From CATQHS01 sp963422655 (lineage in GTDB: Bacteria > Actinomycetota > Acidimicrobiia > Acidimicrobiales > Aldehydirespiratoraceae): a stretch of DNA of 64,000 nt. The notes beneath the pieces are model-generated. The model ran no database searches. It saw nothing but the letters and a program-made list of their open reading frames with translations, and had not been told where the DNA came from. The number at the start of each line of letters is the position of its first letter. Position 1 is the first letter of the stretch. Made by a program: the position numbers and the translations under genes. Where the stretch lies: the NCBI GenBank assembly GCA_963422655.1, contig OY730440.1:2944858-3008857 (forward strand), written 5' to 3'. Below are positions 16,634 through 25,094 of the stretch, one piece after another.

Positions 16634-18292
16634 GTGGCTGACACTGTTGCCGTCACCTTCTTGGGTGGCTTGGGCGAGATCGGGCGCAACTGCGCAGTGA
16701 TCGAAACCGGCGGGCGTCGGGTGCTGCTCGACTGCGGCCGGATGTTCGCCGGCGACGACCTGCCCGGAGTCGATTCGGTTCTTCCCGACTTCGAATGGCT
16801 GCTGGACCGGGGCGGGGTGGAAGCATGCATAGCCACCCACGCCCATGAGGATCACATCGGCGGGCTCCCGCACCTGCTGAGACACGTCAAGTTCCCGATC
16901 TACGGGTCCCGTTTCACACTGGGGATGGTCCGCCACAAGTTGACCGAGGCCGGGCTGACGGGTCGCGCCCAACTGCGGGAGATCGGCGACGGTGACCGGT
17001 TGGCCGTCGGCCCCTTCGACTGCGAGTTCCTGCCGGTCACTCACTCGGTGCCCAGCGGGCTGATCACTGCCTTCCGAACTGCCCAGGGTGTCATCTTGCA
17101 TTCCAGCGACTTCAAGCTCGACCTCACCCCGGTCGACGGGCGGCGCACGGATCTGTCCCGGATCGGGGGCATCGCCAACACCGAGGGGATCCGGCTGCTG
17201 CTGGCCGACTCGACCAACGCCGACGCTCCCGGTTCGTCCCGTTCGGAGAAGGAGATCGGGGCGGTGCTGCACGATGTGATCGCCCGCGAGCACGGCCGGC
17301 GCGTGATCGTCGGGGCGTTTGCGAGCCACATCCACCGCATCCAGCAGATCGCCGATGCTGCGGTGGAGATGGGTCGCATCGTGATACCGCTGGGGTTGTC
17401 CATGCTGCGCAACGTGAAGCTGGCCCGCGATGTGGGGGTCCTTCGGGTACCCGATCACGCCTTGGGCAACACCGAAGACCTGGATTTGGTCGACCCGGCC
17501 CGAGTGATCGTCGTCTGCACCGGATCCCAGGGCGAACCCAGAGCGGCCATCACCCGGATGGCTCAGGGTCAGAGCAAGTGGTTGGAGATCGGCGCCGATG
17601 ACACGGTGATCTTCAGCTCTCATCCCATTCCCGGCAATGAGGCGGCGGTGGCCTCGGTGCGCAACGGGCTGGCTCGGCGGGGTGCTCGGGTCGTGCACAG
17701 CGGCCACGTCGACGTTCATACCTCGGGTCACGGCAAACAGGAGGAGCTGAAGGTGCTGCACTCGGTGGCCGTACCGGAGTGGTTCGTGCCCGTTCACGGG
17801 GAATACGAGCATCTGGTGGCCCACGCCCACTTGGCCCGGGAGATGGGCATGGTCGCCTCCCGAGTGGTGGTCTGCTCCGATGGGGACCGGATCGAGCTGG
17901 TCGACGACGGCCTGCGCAGCGCGGGCTCGGTCGGCGGCGATCACCTCTATGTGGACGGGACCGTGGGAGATTTGGGCTGCACCGTTCTCGGTGACCGCCG
18001 CATCCTCGGTGCCGACGGTTTCGTGGCGGTAGTAGTGCACGTCGACACCGAACGGCGTGAGATCGTGGCCGGACCCGATGTAGTGTCCCGGGGTTGGGTG
18101 GAGCAGCCGGCCTTGGCCGCCCATGAGACTGCTGTAGCCGACGCCGTCGCTGTTGATCTGGAGACGGCTCTGGGAGATCCCGGCGCCGACTTGGGCGAGT
18201 TGGCTCGGCTGGTCCGCCGAGCCGCGGGCCACACCGTAAGCGAGCGGACTCGTCGGCGGCCCATGATCGTCCCGGTAGTGCGCGAAGGCTGA
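16634..18292 (+). CDS. rnj: ribonuclease J
   Basis: A 552-residue metallo-beta-lactamase/beta-CASP ribonuclease that processes and degrades mRNA and rRNA precursors by endonucleolytic and 5'-3' exonucleolytic cleavage. Seen: the zinc motif H-A-H-E-D-H-I-G-G near residue 66, H-S-S-D-F-K-L-D near 160, beta-CASP residues including S-S-H-P-I-P-G-N-E and V-S-G/H-V-D-V-H-T-S-G-H, and the C-terminal P-V-H-G-E-Y-E-H-L. Starts at GTG 16634. With pnp and RNase PH in this window it makes a third RNA-turnover enzyme. Confidence 0.95.
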   Translation: MADTVAVTFLGGLGEIGRNCAVIETGGRRVLLDCGRMFAGDDLPGVDSVLPDFEWLLDRGGVEACIATHAHEDHIGGLPHLLRHVKFPIYGSRFTLGMVRHKLTEAGLTGRAQLREIGDGDRLAVGPFDCEFLPVTHSVPSGLITAFRTAQGVILHSSDFKLDLTPVDGRRTDLSRIGGIANTEGIRLLLADSTNADAPGSSRSEKEIGAVLHDVIAREHGRRVIVGAFASHIHRIQQIADAAVEMGRIVIPLGLSMLRNVKLARDVGVLRVPDHALGNTEDLDLVDPARVIVVCTGSQGEPRAAITRMAQGQSKWLEIGADDTVIFSSHPIPGNEAAVASVRNGLARRGARVVHSGHVDVHTSGHGKQEELKVLHSVAVPEWFVPVHGEYEHLVAHAHLAREMGMVASRVVVCSDGDRIELVDDGLRSAGSVGGDHLYVDGTVGDLGCTVLGDRRILGADGFVAVVVHVDTERREIVAGPDVVSRGWVEQPALAAHETAVADAVAVDLETALGDPGADLGELARLVRRAAGHTVSERTRRRPMIVPVVREG

Positions 18293-18310
18293 TCCGTCGA
18301 TTCGAACCGA

Positions 18311-19429
18311 TCAGGAGCCGAGAAGGGTGAGGGGATCTACGTAGGGCCGGTCCAGGGCTTCGGCCACGGCCGGTTCGGTGATATGACCGGCCCTGGCTGT
18401 CAGGCCGGCTCGCAGAGTGGGGTCCTGCTTCAAGGCCTCGGCCGGGCCTTGGTCGGCCAAGCGCACCACGTAAGGCAAAGTGGCGTTGTTCAGAGCCTGG
18501 GTGGAGGTGCGGGGCACGGCGCCGGGCATGTTGGTCACGCAATAGTGCACCACCCCGCCGGTTACGTAGGTCGGGTCGGTGTGGGTGGTGGGTCGGGAGG
18601 TCTCGACGCAGCCGCCTTGGTCGATGGCGACATCGACTATCACCGACCCCGGCCGCATATTCTCGACCATCGCAGTCGTCACCAGATGCGGGGCTCGGGC
18701 GCCGGGCACCAAAACGGCGCCTATCACCAGATCGGCGCCGATCACGGCCGTTTCCAGGGTCGCCGTGTTCGAGTACAGCGTCCGCAGGGCGGCGCCGAAC
18801 CGGGCAGACAGCGACTCCAGCACGGCTGCGTCCCGGTCTACCACGGTGACATCGGCCTGCAAACCGACGGCCATCTCGATCGCGTTGCGCCCCACCACCC
18901 CGCCGCCGATGACTGTCACCGTCGCCGGTGGCACGCCGGGCACGCCACCGAGCAGCACGCCCCGGCCTCCGGCCGCAGCTTCCAGGCTCCGAGCCCCGGC
19001 CTGGATGGACATGCGGCCGGCCACTTGCGACATGGGAGCCAGCAAGGGTCGGCACCCGTCGGGTCTGGCCACCGATTCGTAGGCGATGGCGGTGGCTCCG
19101 CTGGCCAGGAGGTCGCGGGCCTGGTCCGGATCTGGGGCCAGATGCAGGTAAGCGAACAGTGTGTGGTGGGGGCGGAGCCGGGTCCGTTCGATGGCCTGGG
19201 GTTCTTTCACCTTGACGATCAGCTCAGCCCGGGCGAACACCTCATCGGCGTCCTCGGCTATGTCGGCGCCGCGGTCGGCGTACTCCTCGTCGGAGAATCC
19301 AGCCCCGCACCCGGCTCGTCTCTGTACGAAGACCTCGTGACCACGGCGGACCACCTCGGTGACGCTGTCCGGTGTCAGTCCGACTCGCCCTTCCTCGTTC
19401 CTGATCTCGGTCGGGACGCCGATCCGCAT
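18311..19429 (-). CDS. ald: alanine dehydrogenase
   Basis: A 372-residue NAD-dependent enzyme that interconverts alanine with pyruvate and ammonia. It begins M-R-I-G-V-P-T-E-I with R-V-G-L-T-P near residue 20; the lysine and histidine of the active site lie in V-K-V-K-E-P and F-A-Y-L-H-L-A; the NAD-binding motif V-I-G-G-G-V-V-G-R-N-A is near residue 170. ATG 19429 follows AGGGGG and matches the family start better than the upstream ATG 19444. Convergent with RNase J. A decayed Lrp/AsnC regulator lies divergently just upstream, where actinobacteria often keep the ald activator. Confidence 0.95.
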   Translation of the reverse strand: MRIGVPTEIRNEEGRVGLTPDSVTEVVRRGHEVFVQRRAGCGAGFSDEEYADRGADIAEDADEVFARAELIVKVKEPQAIERTRLRPHHTLFAYLHLAPDPDQARDLLASGATAIAYESVARPDGCRPLLAPMSQVAGRMSIQAGARSLEAAAGGRGVLLGGVPGVPPATVTVIGGGVVGRNAIEMAVGLQADVTVVDRDAAVLESLSARFGAALRTLYSNTATLETAVIGADLVIGAVLVPGARAPHLVTTAMVENMRPGSVIVDVAIDQGGCVETSRPTTHTDPTYVTGGVVHYCVTNMPGAVPRTSTQALNNATLPYVVRLADQGPAEALKQDPTLRAGLTARAGHITEPAVAEALDRPYVDPLTLLGS

Positions 19430-19507
19430 GATTCCCCCTGTCACCGATGGCTTGTCGGGCCATCCGGGCTGTGCCGATACAAGCTACCGGCCGCCTTTAC
19501 CTGATAA

Positions 19508-19740
19508 ATCGATCGCCGCATCCTCAATGAGCTCCAGGTCGATGGCCGGATGCCCAACGACCGCGACCTCCTGGACCGGGCCCTGGACGTTTTCGTGGAG
19601 TTGCACTTGGCCGTGGCCGACCACCGGGACTTCGAGCGGATCCACAACCAGTACCTGTCCAGGCTCAGCGGGGTGGCCTGGCTCCGCTCCAGCTTCGCCA
19701 TCGGCACCGTCTACCAGACCACGCCATCACCTGTGACGGC
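19508..19740 (+). pseudogene. decayed Lrp/AsnC-family regulator next to ald
   Basis: The frame starts right after adjacent stops (TGA TAA, 19502-19507) with I-D-R-R-I-L-N-E-L-Q-V-D-G-R-M, the first helix of an AsnC-type HTH, then jumps to V-F-V-E-L-H-L-A and to D-F-E-R-I-H-N-Q-Y-L-S-R-L-S-G-V-A-W-L-R-S-S-F-A-I, which match the C-terminal sensor domain. The rest of the HTH and much of the sensor are missing, there is no start codon before the first helix, and no stop where the family ends (T-T-x-x-P-V). Position, divergent to ald, supports an AldR-like origin. No other gene fits this stretch. Confidence 0.7.
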
Positions 19741-19749
19741 TCGAGCCCC

Positions 19750-21006
19750 TCATACGGGGGCGGTGCCGGCGGCCTGGGTGCCGACGGCGAGGTTCTTGAA
19801 CGGTACGCCCTTGTCGACGCTCACGTCGCGGGGCAGGCCCAACACCCGGTCGCCGATGATGTTGCGCTGGATCTCGTCGGTTCCGCCGGCGATGCCGGCC
19901 TGCAAGGTCGTGAGGGCGTCGCGTTGCCAGGTTCCGTCCGGGGCGTGCTGCCAGGCGATGCCGCTGACGCCCACTAATTCCATGGACAGGTCCCGGTACA
20001 GGTCGAGGAGAATCGACCCTTGCAGCTTGCCCACTGATCCACCCGGTCCGGGGGTCTTTCCCGCCTCGAGCTCGGCTCGGGTCCGCATCGAGACCAGCGA
20101 CTTGCAGGTTTCGAGGATCCGTAGCCGCATCAGCTTCTGGCGCAAGCGAGGATCGCTGACCGTGCCCCGCTCGAGGCATTCCTCGATGAGGAGGTCGGAT
20201 CGTTCGGTGTCGATGCCCTCGGTGGCGCCGGCGCCAATGGCCACCCGTTCGTACATGAGCATGGCCGTGGCCATGGCCCAGCCCTTGTCGACGGCGCCCA
20301 ACAGGTTGGCGGCTGGTATGTGGACGCCGGTGAAGAAGATCTCGTTGAAAACCTGGCCGCCGTCGATCTGGTGGATGGGCCGGATCTCGATTCCCGGTGC
20401 GTCCATGGGCACGATGAACATGGATATGCCGGCGTGTTTGGGCACCTCAGGGTTGGTGCGAGCGATGATGATGCCGTAGTGGCACAGATGGGCCAGGGTG
20501 GTCCACACCTTCTGACCGTTGAGCACCCATTCGTCGCCGTCTCGGACGGCTCGGGTCTGGAGGCTGGCCACGTCGGAGCCGGCGCCGGGTTCGGAAAACA
20601 TCTGGCACCAGACTTCTTCGGCGGTGATGTTCTTGGCCAGGTAGGCGGCCTTTTGCGCATCGGTTCCGTACTCGGCCAGCATGGGTAGGCACATGCCGTG
20701 GGAGATGGTCAGCTCGTAGGTCATGTTCGGGTACTTGGCGTACTCCTCCCGCCAGGCCTGTTCGTGAGCTCTGGTGAGCCCGGCCCCGCCGTACTCCTCG
20801 GGGTAGACCAGCCCGGCCAGCCCGGCCTCGGCCAGGGCTTTCTGGAAGCGTTGGCCGGCCTGCAGCCGTAACTCGCCTCGGGGGTCGGCCCGTCCGCCGA
20901 CATGGATGCCAGCGGCGTGCTCTTCGAGGAAGGTTCGGCAGCGGGCTCTGAACTCGGCGTCTTCGGTGGGGGAGAGGACCTCGGCCTGGCGGCGGGTCTC
21001 GGCCAT
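19750..21006 (-). CDS. acyl-CoA dehydrogenase
   Basis: A 418-residue FAD enzyme of the acyl-CoA dehydrogenase family. Seen: M-F-S-E-P-G-A-G-S-D-V-A-S-L and W-V-L-N-G-Q-K-V-W-T-T (FAD/substrate loops near residues 145-180), and the C-terminal G-G-T-D-E-I-Q-R-N-I-I-G-D-R-V-L-G-L-P-R. It oxidises an acyl-CoA at the alpha-beta bond; substrate unknown. ATG 21006 is chosen because the upstream extension to 21183 has no family resemblance and overlaps the divergent gene. Its 3' end abuts the Lrp remnant. Confidence 0.93.
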   Translation of the reverse strand: MAETRRQAEVLSPTEDAEFRARCRTFLEEHAAGIHVGGRADPRGELRLQAGQRFQKALAEAGLAGLVYPEEYGGAGLTRAHEQAWREEYAKYPNMTYELTISHGMCLPMLAEYGTDAQKAAYLAKNITAEEVWCQMFSEPGAGSDVASLQTRAVRDGDEWVLNGQKVWTTLAHLCHYGIIIARTNPEVPKHAGISMFIVPMDAPGIEIRPIHQIDGGQVFNEIFFTGVHIPAANLLGAVDKGWAMATAMLMYERVAIGAGATEGIDTERSDLLIEECLERGTVSDPRLRQKLMRLRILETCKSLVSMRTRAELEAGKTPGPGGSVGKLQGSILLDLYRDLSMELVGVSGIAWQHAPDGTWQRDALTTLQAGIAGGTDEIQRNIIGDRVLGLPRDVSVDKGVPFKNLAVGTQAAGTAPV

Positions 21007-21090
21007 CTGATCTCTCGTCTCTGAGCTCTGGTCTTTCGGTGGGGCACCGCCAGGGGCGACCTCTCCGGTTGTCACACCTAGGTTAGGACC

Positions 21091-21576
21091 ATGACCGTGC
21101 GGGGCGTGTCGTGGGCAGAGTTCTACCAGGCCGATCCGGTTCTGGCCGAACCGGTCCGGGCCAGGTTCGAGAGTCACCGCCACGCCGTGATGGCCACCGT
21201 CCGAGCTGACGGGTCGCCCCGGCTATCGGGTATGGAGGCGCCCATACGGTCCGGGCATCTGTGGCTGGCCATGATGAGAGGGTCGCGCAAGTCGACCGAT
21301 CTGGATCGTGACCACCGGTTCTCGCTCCACAGCGCTCCGGATGTCGAAGATCTACCCAGCGGTGACGCTCGCATCGACGGGATCGCCGTAGCCGCGGACT
21401 CCGCCCAGCAGGCCTCATTCGTGGCCGGTCACCGGTTTCCTGTCGAAGATCCGTCCACGATGGTGTTGTGGGTGGCCCTGATCCAGCGGGTCGTTCTAGT
21501 GCGTGTATCCGGCGACGAGCTCGTGATCGAGTCGTGGACCCCATCGAGGGATCGGATCATACAGCGATTGAAGTGA
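21091..21576 (+). CDS. PNPOx-like / F420-binding split-barrel protein
   Basis: A 161-residue protein of the pyridoxamine 5'-phosphate oxidase-like fold. Seen: H-A-V-M-A-T-V-R-A-D-G-S-P-R-L-S-G, L-W-L-A-M-M-R-G-S-R-K and S-T-D-L-D-R-D-H-R-F-S-L-H-S, the usual strand order of small flavin- or F420-binding actinobacterial proteins. Exact cofactor and reaction cannot be told. Divergent from the acyl-CoA dehydrogenase with about 85 nt between start codons. Confidence 0.75.
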   Translation: MTVRGVSWAEFYQADPVLAEPVRARFESHRHAVMATVRADGSPRLSGMEAPIRSGHLWLAMMRGSRKSTDLDRDHRFSLHSAPDVEDLPSGDARIDGIAVAADSAQQASFVAGHRFPVEDPSTMVLWVALIQRVVLVRVSGDELVIESWTPSRDRIIQRLK

Positions 21577-21586
21577 AGTATGCTCT

Positions 21587-21612
21587 CACTCGTCGTTTTT
21601 AACGCACGAGTG
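21587..21612. terminator. inverted repeat between convergent genes
   Basis: CACTCGT (21587-21593) and ACGAGTG (21606-21612) form a 7-bp stem whose 12-nt loop contains TTTTT; GGTTT follows. It lies between the PNPOx-like gene (plus) and the AlbA_2 gene (minus) and may end transcription from either side. Confidence 0.35.
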
Positions 21613-21637
21613 GGTTTAGTAAACGCACGCCGTGCTT

Positions 21638-23332
21638 TCACGACCTTTTCTCGTAGTGAACGTTTCTTCCCCGAGTACCAACCTGCCGGAGAACGCCCCC
21701 CAACTCCATCTTCTTCAACAGTCGGTAGGCTTGGGGGAGGGAGATGGCACAGAGGTCCGCTACGTCCTTGCGTGATATCGAACCATGATCTTCGAGGTAC
21801 TGGCGCACTATCCTGTCATGGGAGACGGGTTCGGCCCGACCCCGGCCAGCATCGGCACGGTCGCCGAGGAGCAGACCTGCGGCTTCCGAGAGTTCGAATA
21901 CCTGCTGCCCGGCCTTGCCCCGTACTTTGACGACGTCGCTCTCACGTAACTGCCGTAGCAGGCCTTCTGCGTTGCTGGCCCCCTTTTGAATTGTTCTGGC
22001 TGCGTCCGATACCGTCAGCCGACGATCGTGCTCCAATGCACTGAGAAGCAACAATTCATCCTGCGAAAACGGGCGACCCTCCCGACCCCGCTCCACCACC
22101 AAGCGTACGAAGCCGAGGTTGGCCTCGCCGCCAGGCAGTTCCAGCACGACGCCGGTTTCCGTGCTTTTTTCGTAGGAGGGAGCGGGACGACCCGTGCGAA
22201 TCTGTTCCACAACGATGGTATCGATGCCCCGAGCGGTGCGCTCCACGATGCCGGCCCGTTTGAAAGCGTCGGCCAAGAGCGGGTTCCGGGGACGGGGATG
22301 GGTTACCAACAAGTTGTCGAGACGCACACCGTCCGGAAATCCACCCGGGTTCGAGACTTCGAGCCGGTCGTCGTGCCACTGCACGTGTACGGCACCCAGT
22401 CGCGTGTAATCGCGGTGGGTGAGCGCGTTGGCCACGACTTCTCGGAAAGCTCGCTCGGGGTAATCGGGCACCCCGACGCGGCTCATTCCGACCAGAATCT
22501 CTTTCTCCCGGTTGTGGGCCCGGTAGCGCGCCTCCAGCTCTTCCATCACGCGAAGCAACGGCCAGCGGAAGAAGTCGTTGACTTCTACGCCGGTGTCGGA
22601 GACCACCTGAAACGCGGCCTCGTGTGCCGGTAGGTTGGAAGCCAGCGCGTCCTCTCGTCCGAAGAGGAGCAATCCCAAAACTCTGATGGCCACTTCGCCG
22701 TTGACGTGTTCGGCGGCGCCCAAGGCCTTGGCCAGCTCCAGATCGCTGAGATCGAGCAATGCGTGGTCCCCGCGATGCCGGTTCTCCCGGATCGTGCGGC
22801 GGTAGCGGTCGAACTCCAACGGGTCGAGCGCATCGAACCCGACCGCGTCCAGCCGGAGAGCAGAATAGTCGAGCAGACCGAGATCAGCTTGCCGCGACTG
22901 CATCTCGTGGAAATGAAACGGAACACAGGAAGGCTTGCCGTCTCCGCCGATGACACGGCGCAGGTAGTGCCCGTCGGAGGTGCCGACGGGTTGTAGAGAG
23001 GCAGGGACCTCAACGCTGAGAACCTCGTGCCCGTTGAGCAAGACCATTTCGGCGCGGGCGGACAGGGATGGGCGAGTGCGGTTTCCTATGAGCGCTTGGA
23101 CACGGACGGGATCGGTCCTACCGTTCTCGTGGCGGGGGCGGACGCCGCTGACACGGCCATCGTCCTCCACTCCGATGAGCAGCCACCCAAAGCCGTGGTT
23201 GCTCCGGTTGGCGAGGCACACGACGGTTTCGACGAGTTCGCGGTCGCTGAACGGGGCTACTTCTTCACCTTTGAACTCCACGGCGAGTGTTTCTCCACCC
23301 TCGACGAGCATTCTGAGAAATTCCGGTGTCAA
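21638..23332 (-). CDS. Schlafen AlbA_2 / HATPase / winged-helix protein
   Basis: A 564-residue protein of the AlbA_2-containing putative regulator family. Residues about 10-140 form the AlbA_2 domain (L-A-V-E-F-K-G-E-E, V-C-L-A-N-R-S-N-H-G-F-G-W-L-L-I-G-V); residues 300-400 hold the HATPase_c_4-like region (V-V-A-N-A-L-T-H-R-D-Y, G-I-V-E-R-T-A-R-G-I-D); residues 430-560 hold two winged-helix segments (D-R-R-L-T-V-S-D-A-A-R-T-I and I-S-R-K-D-V-A-D-L-C). Start TTG 23332 is preceded by GGGAGA; ATG 23311 is possible. Same strand as ssrA and begins 158 nt after the tmRNA 3' end, a classic landing place for integrated DNA, though I see no duplicated end. It has a normal C-terminus, unlike the AlbA_2 protein at 880. 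Confidence 0.8.
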   Translation of the reverse strand: MTPEFLRMLVEGGETLAVEFKGEEVAPFSDRELVETVVCLANRSNHGFGWLLIGVEDDGRVSGVRPRHENGRTDPVRVQALIGNRTRPSLSARAEMVLLNGHEVLSVEVPASLQPVGTSDGHYLRRVIGGDGKPSCVPFHFHEMQSRQADLGLLDYSALRLDAVGFDALDPLEFDRYRRTIRENRHRGDHALLDLSDLELAKALGAAEHVNGEVAIRVLGLLLFGREDALASNLPAHEAAFQVVSDTGVEVNDFFRWPLLRVMEELEARYRAHNREKEILVGMSRVGVPDYPERAFREVVANALTHRDYTRLGAVHVQWHDDRLEVSNPGGFPDGVRLDNLLVTHPRPRNPLLADAFKRAGIVERTARGIDTIVVEQIRTGRPAPSYEKSTETGVVLELPGGEANLGFVRLVVERGREGRPFSQDELLLLSALEHDRRLTVSDAARTIQKGASNAEGLLRQLRESDVVKVRGKAGQQVFELSEAAGLLLGDRADAGRGRAEPVSHDRIVRQYLEDHGSISRKDVADLCAISLPQAYRLLKKMELGGVLRQVGTRGRNVHYEKRS

Positions 23333-23490
23333 GAGTTTCGTTCTCCCTGAGGCGGCATGCTATTCCCGACTGCGGTCGGTTTCAGGGTGTCAACACGAAG
23401 ATCTGTCTGGCGGTGACGCCGGCGTCCACTCGATGCGAGCATCGCTGGTAGAGACGAGTTGTGTGCGCACAGATGAGTTGTGTTGGACAA

Positions 23491-23878
23491 TGGTGGAGCT
23501 GGAGGGAATCGAACCCTCGTCCGTCAGGCGGATGTCGAGCGTGCTACGACCATTCCCGAGATTCTGGCTTGCGGATGCCAGCCCGCCGGGTCGGGTGGAC
23601 CAAAGGCCCAGCCTCGGATCTTTCTCCGTGTCAGCGGTCTTTGCCGGCTGTCAGCGGTCTGTCCCGGCTGTCACCGCTGCTTCTGGTGCCAGGCTGCAGC
23701 GGTCAGGCCCCGCGTGCCATTGCTGGTCGCGATGATTCTCAGCTCACCTGATCGGATCAGGCGGCGAGAACGAGATCGTCCGAATCGGCGTCTCTTTGGG
23801 TGCCCCGTTTAAGGAGTCTGAGCAACTCCGGTCGCACGCACTGGCTTCCAGGTCCCGGCGTCGAAACCGATCAGCCCC
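23491..23878 (-). ncRNA. ssrA: transfer-messenger RNA (tmRNA)
   Basis: The 3' end reads AGCTCCACCA with the T-arm GGTTCGATTCC; the 5' end reads GGGGCTGATCGGTTTCGACG, and GGGGCTG (23878-23872) pairs with CAGCTCC to close a 7-bp acceptor. CCA is encoded. Length is 388 nt, normal. The tag ORF (23804-23757) encodes GTQRDADSDDLVLAA and a TGA, with a glycine resume codon, ending in the usual L-A-A degron. tmRNA rescues stalled ribosomes with SmpB, whose gene lies just upstream on the same strand. Protein ORFs drawn across this stretch are not real. Confidence 0.95.
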
Positions 23879-24594
23879 GTGTACTTGTGGTGCCCGTGGT
23901 GGGCGTGTCTGTTGTCAAGAAACTGGATTGTCGAGGAAGTTACTTGTTGGAGGCCGCAGTATATATACCGACACTGACAGTCTGTCGCTGACAGTCTGTC
24001 GCTCACCCGGGTGCTGTCGCGGGCCCGGGTGATCCAGATCCGGGTCAGCATCAGCATCGAAGCCACCAGCCCGCTCAGGCCATAGAGCACTATCGGCATC
24101 TGATCGACGAGCACGCCGTAGGCCGTCCACCCGGCCGTCTCGGCCAGCATGAGCATCCAGGTGACCGGCGACAGCCCGACCGGAGCGTAGGTACGCCACG
24201 CCGTGGCGACCGAAGGGAAGAACTGCACGATGTTGGCCAAAGCCAGCGAGGTTCCCAGCACTGCCCAGCCCGACAGCCCCCCGACCGCCACCAATACCAC
24301 GATCACTGCCCCGCCTACGCCGAGGCCACGACCGACATCGGCCCCTTTGCGGTGAAGCAAGCCGAACGTCAGACCGAAACCGGCCCCGGTGCCGACGATG
24401 GAGATGATCGGCACCCACAGACGTTCGGCGATGACGAAGACCAGCCAGCCGCCGTTGACGACGGTGCCCAGGGCGGCCCACACTGGCGAGACTCCCTCGG
24501 TCCGGCCCGTTCTCAGCAGCCGAGCGATCTGAGGTAGCAGCAGGATGCACGAGATGACCGTGGCCAGCGAGCCGATGATCAGATCAGCCGTCAA
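23809..24594 (-). CDS. PQ-loop / SemiSWEET-like membrane protein, frameshifted 3' end
   Basis: About 261 residues as read. It has six to seven membrane helices in two PQ-loop units: L-L-P-Q-I-A-R-L-L-R-T-G-R-T-E-G-V-S-P near residue 25 and F-F-P-S-V-A-T-A-W-R-T-Y-A-P-V-G-L-S-P near 135. PQ-loop proteins move small solutes such as sugars. It begins at TTG 24594, overlapping the smpB stop (TTGA), so it is coupled to smpB. The last 50 residues are not membrane-like and overlap the first 70 nt of ssrA; this follows from a 14-bp tandem duplication. Without it the protein would end R-V-S-D-R-L-S-V-S-V ... N-P-V-S at 23915. The smpB gene directly precedes it. Confidence 0.75.
   Translation of the reverse strand: MTADLIIGSLATVISCILLLPQIARLLRTGRTEGVSPVWAALGTVVNGGWLVFVIAERLWVPIISIVGTGAGFGLTFGLLHRKGADVGRGLGVGGAVIVVLVAVGGLSGWAVLGTSLALANIVQFFPSVATAWRTYAPVGLSPVTWMLMLAETAGWTAYGVLVDQMPIVLYGLSGLVASMLMLTRIWITRARDSTRVSDRLSATDCQCRYIYCGLQQVTSSTIQFLDNRHAHHGHHKYTGLIGFDAGTWKPVRATGVAQTP
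23976..24003. repeat. 14-bp tandem duplication that shifts the PQ-loop gene frame
   Basis: GACAGTCTGTCGCT occurs twice without spacing (23976-23989, 23990-24003). Fourteen is not a multiple of three; with one copy the membrane-protein frame would end at 23915, before ssrA, and with two it runs to 23809 inside ssrA. Confidence 0.9.
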
Positions 24595-25094
24595 CGCCGG
24601 GACTGGTGCCGACCCGAGACCATGGCCCGCTGAGCCTCCAAGTCGGCGTCGCGGCGGGCGATGGCCTGGCGGTGGTCGGCCCGGGTGCGGCCCCGGGCCA
24701 GAGCCAGTGCCAGCTTGGCCCGCCCGGCCGAGAAATACAGTGCCAGCGGCACCAGCGCCAACCGTTCCCGGTCGAGTTTCGACTTCAGGCTGATGATCTC
24801 GTTGCGATGGGCCAGGAGTTTGCGGGTGCGGTCCGGGTCGGGGGCGAAGGCAGCGGGGGCACACGAGTATGGCGAAATGTAAAGGCCGTGCAGCCACAGC
24901 TCGCTGCTGTCGATCTGGGCCCACGACTCGGCCAGTTGCACCTTGCTCTCTCGCAGCGATTTCACCTCGCTGCCCACCAGCACGAGGCCGACTTCCAGCG
25001 TGTCCAGGATTTCGTAATCCCTCCGGGCCCGGCGATTGGTGGCCACCACCGAGGCTCCCTCCGGTATGTCGTGTCGTATCCGGGACCGGGCCAT
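24591..25094 (-). CDS. smpB: SsrA-binding protein
   Basis: A 167-residue tmRNA partner that binds the tRNA-like domain and places it in the stalled ribosome A site. Seen: N-R-R-A-R-R-D-Y-E-I-L-D-T-L-E-V-G-L-V-L-V-G-S-E-V-K-S-L-R, then L-H-G-L-Y-I-S-P-Y and R-K-L-L-A-H-R-N-E-I, and a basic C-terminal tail that folds in the decoding centre. Start ATG 25094. It is separated from ssrA only by the PQ-loop gene. Confidence 0.97.
   Translation of the reverse strand: MARSRIRHDIPEGASVVATNRRARRDYEILDTLEVGLVLVGSEVKSLRESKVQLAESWAQIDSSELWLHGLYISPYSCAPAAFAPDPDRTRKLLAHRNEIISLKSKLDRERLALVPLALYFSAGRAKLALALARGRTRADHRQAIARRDADLEAQRAMVSGRHQSRR

Noticed and set aside
21576..23491. Integrated element with attL/attR at ssrA
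   Set aside because: I found no second copy of the tmRNA 3' end and no integrase gene.
23461..23812. Plus-strand protein ORFs across 23.5-23.8 kb
   Set aside because: The region is ssrA on the minus strand; the Trp/Arg-rich translations are typical of tRNA-like sequence read as protein.
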